Assembly (NCBI RefSeq): GCF_027923465.1
Contig: NZ_BRLB01000021.1
Location: 31,447 to 95,446, forward strand
Direction of reading: 5' to 3'
Origin: Vallitalea longa
GTDB taxonomy: Bacteria > Bacillota > Clostridia > Lachnospirales > Vallitaleaceae
Length of the DNA stretch: 64,000 bases
Below, one piece after another: positions 53,460-63,194 of this stretch (its first letter is position 1; each line of letters begins with the position of its first letter). A program made the position numbers and the translations under genes. The notes under the pieces are model-generated. The model saw only the letters and a list, made by a program, of their open reading frames with translations. It was not told where the DNA came from and ran no database searches.

Positions 53460-54530
53460 ATGAAAGAAGATAAAAAACGAGCATTAGAAGCAGCAATTTC
53501 CAATATTGAAAAGGCATATGGAAAAGGTGCAATAATGAAGTTAGGTGAATCCAGAGAAAATATGAATATTGAAACCATTCCTACAGGATCACTTAGTTTA
53601 GATATAGCACTTGGTGCGGGAGGTATTCCAAGAGGAAGAGTTATAGAGGTATTTGGACCTGAATCTAGTGGTAAAACAACTGTTGCATTACATATGGTAG
53701 CAGAAGCACAGAAAAAAGGCGGTATAGCTGGTTTCGTTGATGCTGAACATGCATTAGATCCTGAGTATGCGAAGAAAATTGGTGTAGATATTGATAATTT
53801 ATATATATCACAACCTGACAATGGTGAACAAGCACTTGAGATTACTGAAACAATGGTTAGATCTGGTGCAATTGATATAGTTATAGTTGACTCGGTTGCT
53901 GCACTTGTTCCAAAAGCAGAAATTGAAGGGGAAATGGGAGATTCTCATGTAGGACTTCAAGCAAGGCTTATGTCTCAGGCGTTAAGAAAGTTGACAGGAA
54001 GTATTAATAAATCTAATTGTATTGTTATTTTTATAAATCAATTGCGTGAAAAAGTAGGAGTCATGTTTGGAAGTCCTGAAACTACTACTGGAGGTAGAGC
54101 ACTAAAATTCTATTCATCTATCAGACTTGATGTCAGAAGGATTGAAACGCTAAAACAAAGTACTGACTTTATTGGAAATAGAGTTAGAGTTAAAGTTGTT
54201 AAGAATAAAATTGCTCCACCATTCAAAACAGCTGAATTTGACATAATGTTTGGAAAAGGTATATCAAAAGCAGGGGATATCTTAGACTTGGCGACTCAAG
54301 AGAATATAGTTAATAAAAGTGGTGCTTGGTATTCATATAATGAAACCAGATTAGGACAAGGAAGGGAAAATGCTAAGCAATATCTTATGGATAACCCTCA
54401 GTTGTTAACTGAAATAGATACGTTGGTTAGAAAACATTTCGATATACCAGTAGACGAAGTGAAAGATGATAAGAAAAAAGAAGAAGTTAAAAAAGAAACA
54501 ACTAATGATAAAAAGAATAAAAACAAGTAG
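53460..54530 (+). CDS. recA: Recombinase RecA
   Basis: 356-residue DNA strand-exchange ATPase and LexA co-protease. Walker A is GPESSGKT (66-73), the L1/L2 region includes [22 protein letters not shown] in the usual place, and a Lys/Asp-rich tail ends the protein. Ribosome binding is by AGGG nine bases before the ATG; a stronger GGGGG lies about 20 bases upstream and is too far. Transcription is under LexA control through the box at 53401. Confidence 0.99.
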   Translation: MKEDKKRALEAAISNIEKAYGKGAIMKLGESRENMNIETIPTGSLSLDIALGAGGIPRGRVIEVFGPESSGKTTVALHMVAEAQKKGGIAGFVDAEHALDPEYAKKIGVDIDNLYISQPDNGEQALEITETMVRSGAIDIVIVDSVAALVPKAEIEGEMGDSHVGLQARLMSQALRKLTGSINKSNCIVIFINQLREKVGVMFGSPETTTGGRALKFYSSIRLDVRRIETLKQSTDFIGNRVRVKVVKNKIAPPFKTAEFDIMFGKGISKAGDILDLATQENIVNKSGAWYSYNETRLGQGRENAKQYLMDNPQLLTEIDTLVRKHFDIPVDEVKDDKKKEEVKKETTNDKKNKNK

Positions 54531-54568
54531 AAATTAGTTTTATATAAATAAATTGTTAATTAGTAATG

Positions 54569-54594
54569 GGACTGGTTATATACAGTCCTTTTTT
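54569..54594 (+). terminator. Terminator/attenuator between recA and recX
   Basis: GGACTG (54569-54574) pairs with CAGTCC (54583-54588), followed by six T. It would set recX expression well below recA by partial read-through. Confidence 0.85.
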
Positions 54595-54615
54595 ATCTTA
54601 TGGGAAAGGATAATT

Positions 54616-55245
54616 ATGACTATAACAGATATTATTCAAAACAAAAGATTTAAAAACTATTATGATATACATATAGATGGAGAATATATGTTTTTTGTAA
54701 CTTATAAGGAATTAAAGTTTTTGAAACTTAAGATAAATGATGACATTACAGAAGAATTTTTGCAAAAAATATATAGAGAATATATTATTTCGAGAGCTAA
54801 AAATAGGGCTTTAAGACTACTTACTAGAAAAGATATGACTAGAAAGGAAATTATCCAAAAATTAAAACTAACTGGTTATAATGACTATGTAACTAATAAA
54901 ATAATATTATTTTTAGAAGAATATAATTTTATTAATGATAAAAAATACGTTGAAAAATATGTTAATTATAATCAAAAAAGAAAAAGTGTCAAAAAAATTG
55001 GTATGGAACTTACCCAAAAAGGGATTTCTAAGGATACGATAAATGAATATATAGAAAATATTGATTTTTGTGAAGAAGAAAATGCATATAATTTATTATA
55101 TAAAAAATATAAAAATGTAGATACTATAGATAATAAAATAAAAAGAAGAATGATAGGTTATTTAATGAGAAAAGGTTATAATTATAGTTTAATTAATAAA
55201 GTAATTGACCAATTTATGCGAAAAAAAAATTTAACTAATACATAA
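54616..55245 (+). CDS. recX: RecX regulatory protein
   Basis: 209-residue helical modulator of RecA filaments. RecX repeats are visible: LRLLTRKDMTRKEIIQKL, then EEYNFINDKKYVEKYV and GMELTQKGIS and a last repeat MIGYLMRKGYNYSLI. The ATG at 54616 has AAAGGATA in front of it; the longer frame from 54553 would run through the terminator and is rejected. Codons are very AT-rich. Confidence 0.9.
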   Translation: MTITDIIQNKRFKNYYDIHIDGEYMFFVTYKELKFLKLKINDDITEEFLQKIYREYIISRAKNRALRLLTRKDMTRKEIIQKLKLTGYNDYVTNKIILFLEEYNFINDKKYVEKYVNYNQKRKSVKKIGMELTQKGISKDTINEYIENIDFCEEENAYNLLYKKYKNVDTIDNKIKRRMIGYLMRKGYNYSLINKVIDQFMRKKNLTNT

Positions 55246-55396
55246 CAAATATGTAAAAAACGTTATGAAATATGTATACTATTTAAAAGAGTTTTTATTA
55301 AAACTTGACATAATTTCTAAAACGTTATAAAATTTATATGTTATGGAAAATAACATCATGCACAATGAAAAATAAATAATGAGGAGGTGTTACCAT

Positions 55397-56956
55397 TTGA
55401 TTGATAATCCAATAATACTAGTAATATTAATACTTGTCGTTGCAGTCGTGGTTGGAATAATAACTTTTAAGCTTGGTGTTTCTTATAGAAAGAAAGTAGC
55501 AGAGTCACAATATGGATCAGCTGAACAAAAGGCTAGAAAAATAGTTGATGAAGCTATAAAAGAAGCAGAATCTATTAAACGAGAAAGTCGTTTAGTGGTT
55601 AAAGAAGAAACTTACAAAATCAAAAGTGATTTGGATAAGGAAGTTAAAGAAAGACGAAACGAATTACAACGCCTTGAAAGACGACTTCTTCAAAAAGAAG
55701 AATCTTTGGATAAGAAATCTGATACTTTAGAAAGAAAAGAGAATCAGTTAGTATCTAAAGAAGAGCAATTATCTAAAATGAAAGCAGAAGTTTCTGAATT
55801 ACAGAAAAAACATGTTAAAGAGTTAGAAAGAATTTCTGGCCTCACCTCCAATCAGGCAAAAGAGTACCTTTTGAAATCTGTTGAGAATGAAGTGAAACAT
55901 GAAACAGCAATTTTAATTAAGGAAATGGAAGTTAGAGCAAAAGAAGAGGTCAATAAGAAATCAAGAGAAATATTGGCAAATGTAATACAGAAATGTGCAG
56001 TTGATCATGTGGCTGAGACTACTGTATCAGTAGTTCCTCTCCCAAGTGATGAGATGAAAGGAAGAATAATAGGTCGAGAAGGTAGAAACATTAGAACCTT
56101 AGAGACTTTAACAGGAATAGATCTTATTATTGATGATACCCCTGAAGCAGTTATACTTTCTGGATTTGACCCGATAAGAAGGGAAGTTGCAAGAATTGCA
56201 CTTGAAAAATTAATTGTTGATGGAAGAATCCATCCAGCGAGAATCGAAGAAATGGTAGAGAAGGCTAAAAAAGAGGTAGAGAATATTATCCGTGAAGAAG
56301 GTGAAATGGCCACTTTCGACACAGGTGTTCATGGCTTACATCATGAATTAACAAGATTGTTAGGTAAAATGAAGTTTAGAACAAGTTATGGACAGAGTGT
56401 ATTAAAACATTCTATTGAAGTATCTCACTTAAGTGGATTGATTGCCGGTGAAATAGGAGTAGATGTAAGAGTAGCTAAGAGAGCTGGTTTATTACATGAT
56501 ATTGGTAAATCAGTTGATCATGAAATGGAAGGTTCACATGTTTCCATAGGTGCAGACTTATGTAGGAAATATAAAGAATCTGAAGTGATTATTAATGCTG
56601 TTGAAGCACATCACGGTGATGTAGAACCTACAAGTCTAGTAGCTGTCATTGTACAAGCAGCTGATGCTATATCTGCTGCAAGACCAGGTGCACGACGTGA
56701 AACATTAGAAACATATATTAAAAGACTTCAACGTCTTGAAGAGATTGCTGCTGAATTTAAAGGTGTAGATAAATCTTTTGCTATTCAAGCAGGTAGAGAA
56801 ATTAGAATTATGGTTATTCCAGACCAAACAAGTGATGAAGAAATGGTAGTACTTGCAAGAGAAATATCTAAAAAAATCGAGGATGAATTGGAATATCCAG
56901 GACAAATTAAAGTAAATGTTATAAGAGAAACAAGAGCAGTTGAATATGCTAAATAA
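55397..56956 (+). CDS. rny: Ribonuclease Y
   Basis: 519-residue membrane-anchored endoribonuclease that starts mRNA decay. A hydrophobic N-terminal segment (~5-27) is followed by a long coiled coil (~30-200), a KH domain ([15 protein letters not shown]) and an HD domain ([12 protein letters not shown]). AGGAGGTG is seven bases before the TTG at 55397, giving the standard 519-residue length; the ATG at 55379 overlaps that ribosome site. Confidence 0.97.
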   Translation: MIDNPIILVILILVVAVVVGIITFKLGVSYRKKVAESQYGSAEQKARKIVDEAIKEAESIKRESRLVVKEETYKIKSDLDKEVKERRNELQRLERRLLQKEESLDKKSDTLERKENQLVSKEEQLSKMKAEVSELQKKHVKELERISGLTSNQAKEYLLKSVENEVKHETAILIKEMEVRAKEEVNKKSREILANVIQKCAVDHVAETTVSVVPLPSDEMKGRIIGREGRNIRTLETLTGIDLIIDDTPEAVILSGFDPIRREVARIALEKLIVDGRIHPARIEEMVEKAKKEVENIIREEGEMATFDTGVHGLHHELTRLLGKMKFRTSYGQSVLKHSIEVSHLSGLIAGEIGVDVRVAKRAGLLHDIGKSVDHEMEGSHVSIGADLCRKYKESEVIINAVEAHHGDVEPTSLVAVIVQAADAISAARPGARRETLETYIKRLQRLEEIAAEFKGVDKSFAIQAGREIRIMVIPDQTSDEEMVVLAREISKKIEDELEYPGQIKVNVIRETRAVEYAK

Positions 56957-56960
56957 ATAA

Positions 56961-56993
56961 GAAGCGTGAGAAATCACGCTTCTTTGTTTTTTT
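56961..56993 (+). terminator. Rho-independent terminator after rny
   Basis: GAAGCGTGA-GAAA-TCACGCTTC (56961-56982) with TTTG and seven T after it. Confidence 0.93.
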
Positions 56994-57149
56994 GAGCTTT
57001 TTTAGATTAGTTTGTAGAAAAAAGGTATTATATATTTATTGAAAAAAATAAAAACTAATATTCTGCATAAAAATTGATTGAAAAAAAGGAAAAGACTATT
57101 TCTTATTGAATATTTAACTATATAACCAATAAAAAGGGGGTCTTTTAGA

Positions 57150-57410
57150 GTGGAAGTTTTAAAAGTTGCTGCAAAATCTAATCCCAATTCGGTAGCTGGT
57201 GCTCTTGCTAATACTATCCGTGAACAAGGCGGTGCTGAATTACAAGCAATCGGAGCAGGCGCATTAAATCAAGCAATAAAAGCAATAATAATTGCAAGAG
57301 GATATGTGGCTCCATCGGGTATCGATTTAGTTTGTATTCCAGCTTTCACTGATATTGATATTAACGGAGAAGAAAGAACAGCGATTAAATTAATCGTTCA
57401 ATCCAAGTAA
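57150..57410 (+). CDS. spoVS: Stage V sporulation protein S
   Basis: 86-residue Alba-like-fold protein (VLKVAAKSNPNSVAGALA, then GAGALNQAIKAIIIARG), very conserved in spore formers and needed for full spore coat assembly and dehydration in Bacillus. The GTG at 57150 follows AAAGGGGGTC by about ten bases. It stands alone between two terminators. Confidence 0.97.
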   Translation: MEVLKVAAKSNPNSVAGALANTIREQGGAELQAIGAGALNQAIKAIIIARGYVAPSGIDLVCIPAFTDIDINGEERTAIKLIVQSK

Positions 57411-57411
57411 A

Positions 57412-57441
57412 AAAAGTGTGCATGTCACACTTTTCTTTTTT
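57412..57441 (+). terminator. Rho-independent terminator after spoVS
   Basis: AAAAGTGTG-CATGT-CACACTTTT (57412-57434) followed by CTTTTTT. Confidence 0.93.
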
Positions 57442-57864
57442 ATTTCTTTTATAGATTATAATTTAAATAATTAATCCTATTATATGAAATTCTATTTATT
57501 CTATTAAGTTAATCATATTTTCCTTGATTTTATAAGTTTTTAATGTTTTAATAAATTTGAATGAGGTATTATTACGTTTAAGTGATAAATTGCTAAAACC
57601 TTTCTGCCATATTGTTGTATATGAAATATTTTGCAAAATAACTGTATAATAATAAATGCGAACACAAAAAATAAATATAGTTATGAATACGAAATGAAAT
57701 ATTTATATCAAATATTGCAAAAAATATAGCTGAATGTTAATTTATATTAGTAAAAACATTAAAAAACGAATAAATTCAAATCAGAACTTGCAAAGTTTGA
57801 AGAAATATATTACAATATGTTTAATTGAAATAAGTTATAATAATGAAAAGGGTGGTGTTTGTAC
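57442..57864 (+). other. AT-rich 420-bp intergenic region, no gene seen
   Basis: No gene or recognisable RNA is visible. A TATAAT at 57645-57650 has only a weak -35 (ATGAAA, 18 bp away). GAAATATTTTGCAAAATA (57623-57640) and CAAATATTGCAAAAAATA (57709-57726) form an imperfect direct repeat. The start of the aminotransferase mRNA cannot be fixed. Confidence 0.4.
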
Positions 57865-59058
57865 ATGATATTATCAAGTAAAGGTCTAGATATAAAACCT
57901 TCATCAACATTAGAAATCACAGCAAAAGCCAAGCAAATGAAAGCTGATGGAATAGATGTAGTGGGATTTGGTGCAGGCGAACCAGATTTTGATACACCAG
58001 ATCATATAAAACAAGCAGCTATTGACGCAATAAATGAAGGATTTACAAAATATACACCAGCTTCGGGTATACTTCCATTGAAAAAAGCTATATGTAAAAA
58101 GTTGGAAGAGGATAACAATGTTAAGTACGAACCAAGTCAAATCGTTGTAAGTAATGGAGCAAAACATTGTTTGACTAATACTTTTATGGCAATATTAAAT
58201 CCTGAAGATGAAGTAATTATACCTGCTCCTTTTTGGTTAAGTTATGTTCAAATGGTTAAAATAGCTGATGGTGTTCCAATTATTGTGAAGGCTAGCAAAG
58301 AAAATAATTATAAAGTTACTGTAAAAGATTTAGAAGATGCATTAACCAAAAAAACAAAAGCAATTTTAATAAATAGTCCAAGTAATCCAACTGGTATGGT
58401 TTATTCAGAAGAAGAACTAAAAGAAATAGCTGATTTCGCTGTAAAGAATGATTTGTTCGTTGTATCTGATGAAATATACGAAAAGTTGATTTATGGTGAC
58501 GAGAAGCATATCAGTATAGCTTCATTCAATGAAGATATATATAAGAAAACTATAATAATTAATGGTGTTTCTAAGAGTTACGCAATGACTGGTTGGAGAA
58601 TAGGTTATTCAGCCGCGCCTGAAGCAATATCCAAAATAATGTCTAATATCCAAAGCCATGCTTCCTCCAATCCTAATTCTATAGCCCAAAAAGCTGCCCT
58701 AGCTGCTATTAGTGGTGATCAAGAATGTGTTAAGAAAATGAAGGTGGAATTTGATAAAAGAAGAGACTATATGTTCAGCAGAATATCAGAAATGCCATAT
58801 ATCTCTGCTATCAAACCTCATGGAGCATTCTATGTATTTGTTGACCTAGATGAAGTTCTAGGAAAAAAATATAAAGGTGAAGTTATAGATAATGCTAGTG
58901 TTTTCGCTAAACTATTATTAGATAATGAAAAAGTTGCAGCTGTTCCATGTACAGATTTTGGTTTTGATACTCACTTTAGATTGTCATATGCTATATCAAT
59001 GGAAAACATAGAAAAAGGACTAGATAGGATTGAAGATTTTCTTGATAATCTAGAATAA
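57865..59058 (+). CDS. Pyridoxal-phosphate aspartate aminotransferase (class I)
   Basis: 397-residue fold-type I aminotransferase, probably aspartate:2-oxoglutarate. FGAGEPDFDTPDHIK is the N-terminal family motif, NSPSNPTGMVYS contacts the cofactor, DEIYEKLIYG follows, and SKSYAMTGWRIGY contains the Schiff-base Lys. An arginine for the substrate carboxylate is in HFRLSYA near the end. The ATG at 57865 is eight bases after GGTGGTG; the TTG at 57859 is too close. Confidence 0.92.
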   Translation: MILSSKGLDIKPSSTLEITAKAKQMKADGIDVVGFGAGEPDFDTPDHIKQAAIDAINEGFTKYTPASGILPLKKAICKKLEEDNNVKYEPSQIVVSNGAKHCLTNTFMAILNPEDEVIIPAPFWLSYVQMVKIADGVPIIVKASKENNYKVTVKDLEDALTKKTKAILINSPSNPTGMVYSEEELKEIADFAVKNDLFVVSDEIYEKLIYGDEKHISIASFNEDIYKKTIIINGVSKSYAMTGWRIGYSAAPEAISKIMSNIQSHASSNPNSIAQKAALAAISGDQECVKKMKVEFDKRRDYMFSRISEMPYISAIKPHGAFYVFVDLDEVLGKKYKGEVIDNASVFAKLLLDNEKVAAVPCTDFGFDTHFRLSYAISMENIEKGLDRIEDFLDNLE

Positions 59059-59071
59059 AAAAGTTATATCA

Positions 59072-59108
59072 GGAGCTGTTTCAAAATAATTTGAAGCTGC
59101 TCTTTTTT
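59072..59108 (+). terminator. Rho-independent terminator after the aminotransferase gene
   Basis: GGAGCTGTTTCAAA pairs imperfectly with TTTGAAGCTGCTC, followed by TTTTTT. Confidence 0.75.
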
Positions 59109-59444
59109 GCATTTAGAGAAACGAATTAATTAGGCATTGAAAACCCTTCTATTTCATATGCTTAAAAATCAGGACTTTCCTATAAGAGATCAAATAAGCA
59201 AATTTCTACTTGCCTAACTTATGTTTTTATTCTATGATATAATAGATTGATAGAAAAATATCTAATAAATATCATATAAAAAGGTTAATCCAAGAAAAAG
59301 ATTTACAATGTAAATAGATAATAGAATTTTTTTATAGTATAAAAAGATGTTAAACCTTTATAATCATAAAGGGGCATAACTTTTCTAATCTATAAAAAAT
59401 ATAAATAAATCTTATATAAATGATACGCTGAAAGGATGAGTTAA
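59109..59444 (+). other. purB upstream region with a hairpin, no gene seen
   Basis: A TATAAT-like box is near 59239, but its -35 is poor. CCTTTAT (59355-59361) pairs with ATAAAGG (59366-59372), a 7-bp stem with a 4-nt loop, and AAGGTTAA at about 59281 could pair with the same TTAAACC strand at about 59350, making two competing folds. No purine riboswitch core is present. Confidence 0.4.
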
Positions 59445-60875
59445 TTGAATAACGTATATGAAACACCATTAGGGACAAGGTATGCTAGTAAGGAAATGTT
59501 ATATATTTTTTCTCCAGACAAAAAATTCAAGACATGGAGAAAATTATGGATAGCTCTTGCAGAAGCAGAGAAAGAATTAGGAATCGATATTAGCGATGAG
59601 CAGATAGAAGAATTAAAAAAATATAAAGATGATATTAATTATGAAGTAGCAAAAGAAAGAGAAAAAGTTGTTCGCCATGATGTCATGTCCCATGTATATG
59701 CATATGGATGTCAAGCTCCAACAGCTAAACCAATAATTCATTTAGGAGCAACTAGTTGTTATGTGGGAGATAATACAGACATAATAATTATGACAGAAGC
59801 TCTAAGATTGATAAAAGATAAACTAGTTAATGTAATTGATAAGTTAGCTAAGTTCGCTCTTGAATATAAAGATATGCCAACATTAGGATTTACCCATTAC
59901 CAGCCAGCTCAATTGACTACTGTTGGTAAAAGAGCATGCCTATGGTTAGAAGATTTATTGATGGATTATGAAGATGTAGTACATCAACTGAAAAAAGCTA
60001 AACTTAGAGGGGTAAAAGGTACTACAGGTACACAAGCAAGTTTCCTTAATCTATTTGAGGGAAATCATGATAAAGTAAAAGAATTAGATAAATCAGTAGC
60101 CACAAAATTAGGATATGAAGATACTTTCCCTGTAACAGGGCAAACATATCCTAGAAAACTTGATTCACAAATGTTAAATGTGCTTAGTACCATAGCTCAA
60201 TCAGCATATAAATTTAGTAATGACATCAGATTATTACAAAACTTAAAAGAAATAGAAGAACCATTCGAAAAAAGTCAAATCGGTTCTTCTGCAATGGCAT
60301 ATAAAAGAAATCCAATGAGAAGCGAAAGAATATCTTCTCTATCTAGACATATTATCTGTAATGCTCTTAATCCAGCAATTACAGCTTCGACTCAATGGTT
60401 TGAAAGAACTCTTGATGATAGTGCCAATAAAAGATTATCTGTGCCAGAGGCTTTCTTAGCTGCTGATGCAGTATTGGAAATATTCATGAATGTAGTTGAT
60501 GGACTTGTGGTATATGATAAAGTTATTCATCAGAGAATTATGAGTGAACTACCTTTTATGGCTACTGAAACCATATTGATGGAAGGTGTTAAAAAAGGTG
60601 GAGATAGACAAGAACTACATGAAAAGATAAGAGTATTGTCTATGGAAGCTGGAAAACAAGTTAAAATGGAAGGTAAGAAGAATGATCTAATCGAACGTAT
60701 ATTAGCTGATGGAACATTCGGTATGAGCAAAGAAGAAATTTTATCAATATTGAAACCAGAGAATTTTATAGGAAGAGCCCCAGAACAAGTTGAAGATTTC
60801 ATTAATAATTATGTTAATGTAATTCTAGATGAAAACAAAGATGTACTAGGAAAAACAGCTGAATTAAGTGTTTAA
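59445..60875 (+). CDS. purB: Adenylosuccinate lyase
   Basis: 476-residue enzyme for two steps of purine synthesis (SAICAR to AICAR and adenylosuccinate to AMP). The superfamily signature GSSAMAYKRNPMRSE is at about residues 281-295. GATSCYVGDNTD and GFTHYQPAQLTTVGKR hold active-site His and Thr. TTG at 59445 is the start, six bases after AAAGGATGAG. Confidence 0.96.
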   Translation: MNNVYETPLGTRYASKEMLYIFSPDKKFKTWRKLWIALAEAEKELGIDISDEQIEELKKYKDDINYEVAKEREKVVRHDVMSHVYAYGCQAPTAKPIIHLGATSCYVGDNTDIIIMTEALRLIKDKLVNVIDKLAKFALEYKDMPTLGFTHYQPAQLTTVGKRACLWLEDLLMDYEDVVHQLKKAKLRGVKGTTGTQASFLNLFEGNHDKVKELDKSVATKLGYEDTFPVTGQTYPRKLDSQMLNVLSTIAQSAYKFSNDIRLLQNLKEIEEPFEKSQIGSSAMAYKRNPMRSERISSLSRHIICNALNPAITASTQWFERTLDDSANKRLSVPEAFLAADAVLEIFMNVVDGLVVYDKVIHQRIMSELPFMATETILMEGVKKGGDRQELHEKIRVLSMEAGKQVKMEGKKNDLIERILADGTFGMSKEEILSILKPENFIGRAPEQVEDFINNYVNVILDENKDVLGKTAELSV

Positions 60876-60897
60876 GAACATAGAAAAGAGGATAGGT

Positions 60898-61692
60898 ATG
60901 AGTAAGATTGGATTTATTGGTACCGGTAATATGGGCTATGCTATGATAAAGGGTATTGCAGGTAGCCTAAAAGATGTAGAATTAGTATATACAGATGTGA
61001 ATAAAGATAGATTGGAACAAATCAAATCAGAGATTGGATACAGCTATGTGAATAGCAATGCAGAATGTGTAAAAAATTCTAAATATGTTATATTAGCTGT
61101 AAAGCCACAATATTATCAACAAGTGTTAGACGATATTAAGGAAGTCGTTACAAGTGAGAATATTATCATATCTATAGCACCTGGAATAAATATTGAATAT
61201 CTGAAAAACAATCTAGGCAAAAATATTAAAATCGTTAGAGCAATGCCGAATACACCGGCATTGGTAGGTCAAGGTATGAGCGCTATTAGTTTTTCTGATG
61301 ATGATTATGAAATAATAGAAAAAGAAATGGTTAATAATATATTTAAATCCTTTGGTGAGATGGTGGAATTACCAGAACATCTAATGAATGCTGTTGTAGC
61401 AGTATCTGGAAGTTCACCTGCATATGTATATATGTTCATTGAAGCTATGGCTGATGCAGGAGTTTTATTCGGTTTGCCTAGAGATACTTCATATAAATTA
61501 GCAGCTGGCTCAGTTCTTGGGTCCGCTAAGATGGTATTAGAAACAGGAAGACATCCTGGAGAACTAAAAGATGCTGTATGTTCACCAGGTGGAACTACAA
61601 TAGAAGCTGTTTCAGAACTTGAGAAAAATGGTTTTAGAAGTGCTGTAATTGAAGCTATGAAATCATGTTATAATAAAACAATATCATTCTGA
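60898..61692 (+). CDS. proC: Pyrroline-5-carboxylate reductase
   Basis: 264-residue NAD(P)H enzyme for the last step of proline synthesis. The Rossmann motif IGFIGTGNMGYAM begins at residue 4, AMPNTPALVGQGM is mid-protein, and the family signature spans SCPGGTT-like ...CSPGGTTIEAVSELEKNG. GAGGATAGG precedes the ATG at 60898; the longer frame from 60868 begins inside purB. Confidence 0.96.
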   Translation: MSKIGFIGTGNMGYAMIKGIAGSLKDVELVYTDVNKDRLEQIKSEIGYSYVNSNAECVKNSKYVILAVKPQYYQQVLDDIKEVVTSENIIISIAPGINIEYLKNNLGKNIKIVRAMPNTPALVGQGMSAISFSDDDYEIIEKEMVNNIFKSFGEMVELPEHLMNAVVAVSGSSPAYVYMFIEAMADAGVLFGLPRDTSYKLAAGSVLGSAKMVLETGRHPGELKDAVCSPGGTTIEAVSELEKNGFRSAVIEAMKSCYNKTISF

Positions 61693-61721
61693 TAACATTA
61701 AAGATTGAGAGATGAAATAAA

Positions 61722-62264
61722 ATGGAAAAGAAAATAGAAAGACTAGAGAGAAAAGAAGTATTTAACGGAAAAAGAGTAAAATTGGTTATTGACAAGTTGA
61801 GAATGCCTACAGGAAAAGAAGTCAATTGGGAACTTGTCACTCATCCAGGAGCAGCTGCAATTATTCCTGTTGATAATGAAGGTAATATAATAATGGTTAG
61901 ACAATACAGGAATGCAGCAGATGATTATGTACTTGAGATTCCAGCAGGCGGGTTGGAAGTAGGGGAAGATCCAAGTATATGTGCCAAGAGAGAATTGGAA
62001 GAAGAAACAGGATACAAATCAGATAATATTGAGTTCCTATTAAAATTTTATTCAAGTATTGGTATCTCAGATGAAATGATTAGTATATATGTTGCAACTG
62101 ACTTACAAGAATCAGTTCAAAATCTTGATGATGATGAATATGTTACTATTGAGAGATACAAACTGGATGAATTGATTAATATGATATATACAGGTGAATT
62201 GACTGACTGTAAAACAATAACAGGATTGTTAGCGTATAAATGTAAATTAGAAGGTATTAAGTAA
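61722..62264 (+). CDS. NUDIX hydrolase, ADP-ribose pyrophosphatase-like
   Basis: 180-residue cytoplasmic hydrolase. The Nudix box is GLEVGEDPSICAKRELEEET (matching Gx5Ex7REUxEE), and VRQYRNAADDYVLEIPAGG just before it is typical of ADP-ribose/ADP-sugar pyrophosphatases of the NudF type. GAGAGATG is the ribosome site. Its substrate is inferred from the family. Confidence 0.9.
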   Translation: MEKKIERLERKEVFNGKRVKLVIDKLRMPTGKEVNWELVTHPGAAAIIPVDNEGNIIMVRQYRNAADDYVLEIPAGGLEVGEDPSICAKRELEEETGYKSDNIEFLLKFYSSIGISDEMISIYVATDLQESVQNLDDDEYVTIERYKLDELINMIYTGELTDCKTITGLLAYKCKLEGIK

Positions 62265-62302
62265 TGTTCCTTTCAATGATTATAAAAGGAGTATAGAAAA
62301 AG

Positions 62303-62343
62303 GTCTATCTTACTATGATAAAATAGTAAGATGGATTTTTTTT
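62303..62343 (+). terminator. Rho-independent terminator after the NUDIX gene
   Basis: GTCTATCTTACTAT (62303-62316) pairs with ATAGTAAGATGGAT (62323-62336) and eight T follow. Confidence 0.92.
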
Positions 62344-62450
62344 ATTTTTCTAAGTACAAGCACTCATATAATTAAAATTTTGTTCATATATTAGGTTATA
62401 TATAGAATAAGATAATTATTAAAAGTTACATTGATTAAGGAGAGATTCGA

Positions 62451-63074
62451 GTGACTAATGTATTAGGAAAATATAGAAAGAAAATTAGCGTTTTCAAGAT
62501 ACAGTTTATACTTTTTTTGGTAGCTGTTATTATTGGTTCTTTATTTGCAAACAACTTAGGTGGAAATAGAGTAGAAGAATATAAGCTCTTATCAGGTTAT
62601 TTTATTACCAAATTTCCAGCTAGTAATTATCTTAACATTGAATTGTTTAAATTTATTATCTGGAAAAGGATTAAATTGATTCTAGGGATATGGATTTTGG
62701 GATTTACATTTTTTGAAGTAGTGATCAACTATATCATAGTAATATATTTTGGATTTTCCATTGGTTTCTTATTCTCTATAGGATTAATAACAAATGGATT
62801 CAAAGGGTACTTGATGTATATTGTACTTTTGCTTCCTCAATACATATTTTATATTCCTGTAATCATATATTTGATTGTGAAAAGTACTAATTTCTGTTCT
62901 AATCTGTATAGCCATAGAAATAGAATGAGAGGATTTAATATAAATAAACAGATGTTTATAGAATATTTCTTTGTGCTTGTAATATGCATTATATTCACTA
63001 TCGTAGGTGGTATTATAGAGACTTATATCAATCCTCAATTAGTAAAATGGTACATCTCTGCCATAAATATGTAA
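62451..63074 (+). CDS. spoIIM: Stage II sporulation protein M
   Basis: 207-residue membrane protein with about five hydrophobic segments. The SpoIIM family needed for forespore engulfment with SpoIID/SpoIIP is recognised from its size, topology and FGFSIGFLFSIGLITNGFKG stretch. The GTG at 62451 is five bases after AAGGAGAG. It is alone between a terminator and an insertion element. Confidence 0.88.
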   Translation: MTNVLGKYRKKISVFKIQFILFLVAVIIGSLFANNLGGNRVEEYKLLSGYFITKFPASNYLNIELFKFIIWKRIKLILGIWILGFTFFEVVINYIIVIYFGFSIGFLFSIGLITNGFKGYLMYIVLLLPQYIFYIPVIIYLIVKSTNFCSNLYSHRNRMRGFNINKQMFIEYFFVLVICIIFTIVGGIIETYINPQLVKWYISAINM

Positions 63075-63143
63075 AAAATATTCGACTTTTGGAGTAAAAT
63101 ATATTATAATCTAAGATCCTGTCTTTGACAGTTGAAAGAAAAT

Positions 63144-63187
63144 AAAAGCTTGAAACCCCTTGTAAATAGGGCATATCAAGCTTTTTT
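63144..63187. terminator. Terminator hairpin between spoIIM and the transposase
   Basis: AAAAGCTTGA (63144-63153) pairs with TCAAGCTTTT (63176-63185), with a CCCT/AGGG stem inside. T-runs lie on the right and A-rich sequence on the left. Confidence 0.75.
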
Positions 63188-63194
63188 GATTTTG

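Noticed and set aside
59109..59444. Purine riboswitch upstream of purB
   Set aside because: The three-way junction core and its conserved loop sequences are not present.
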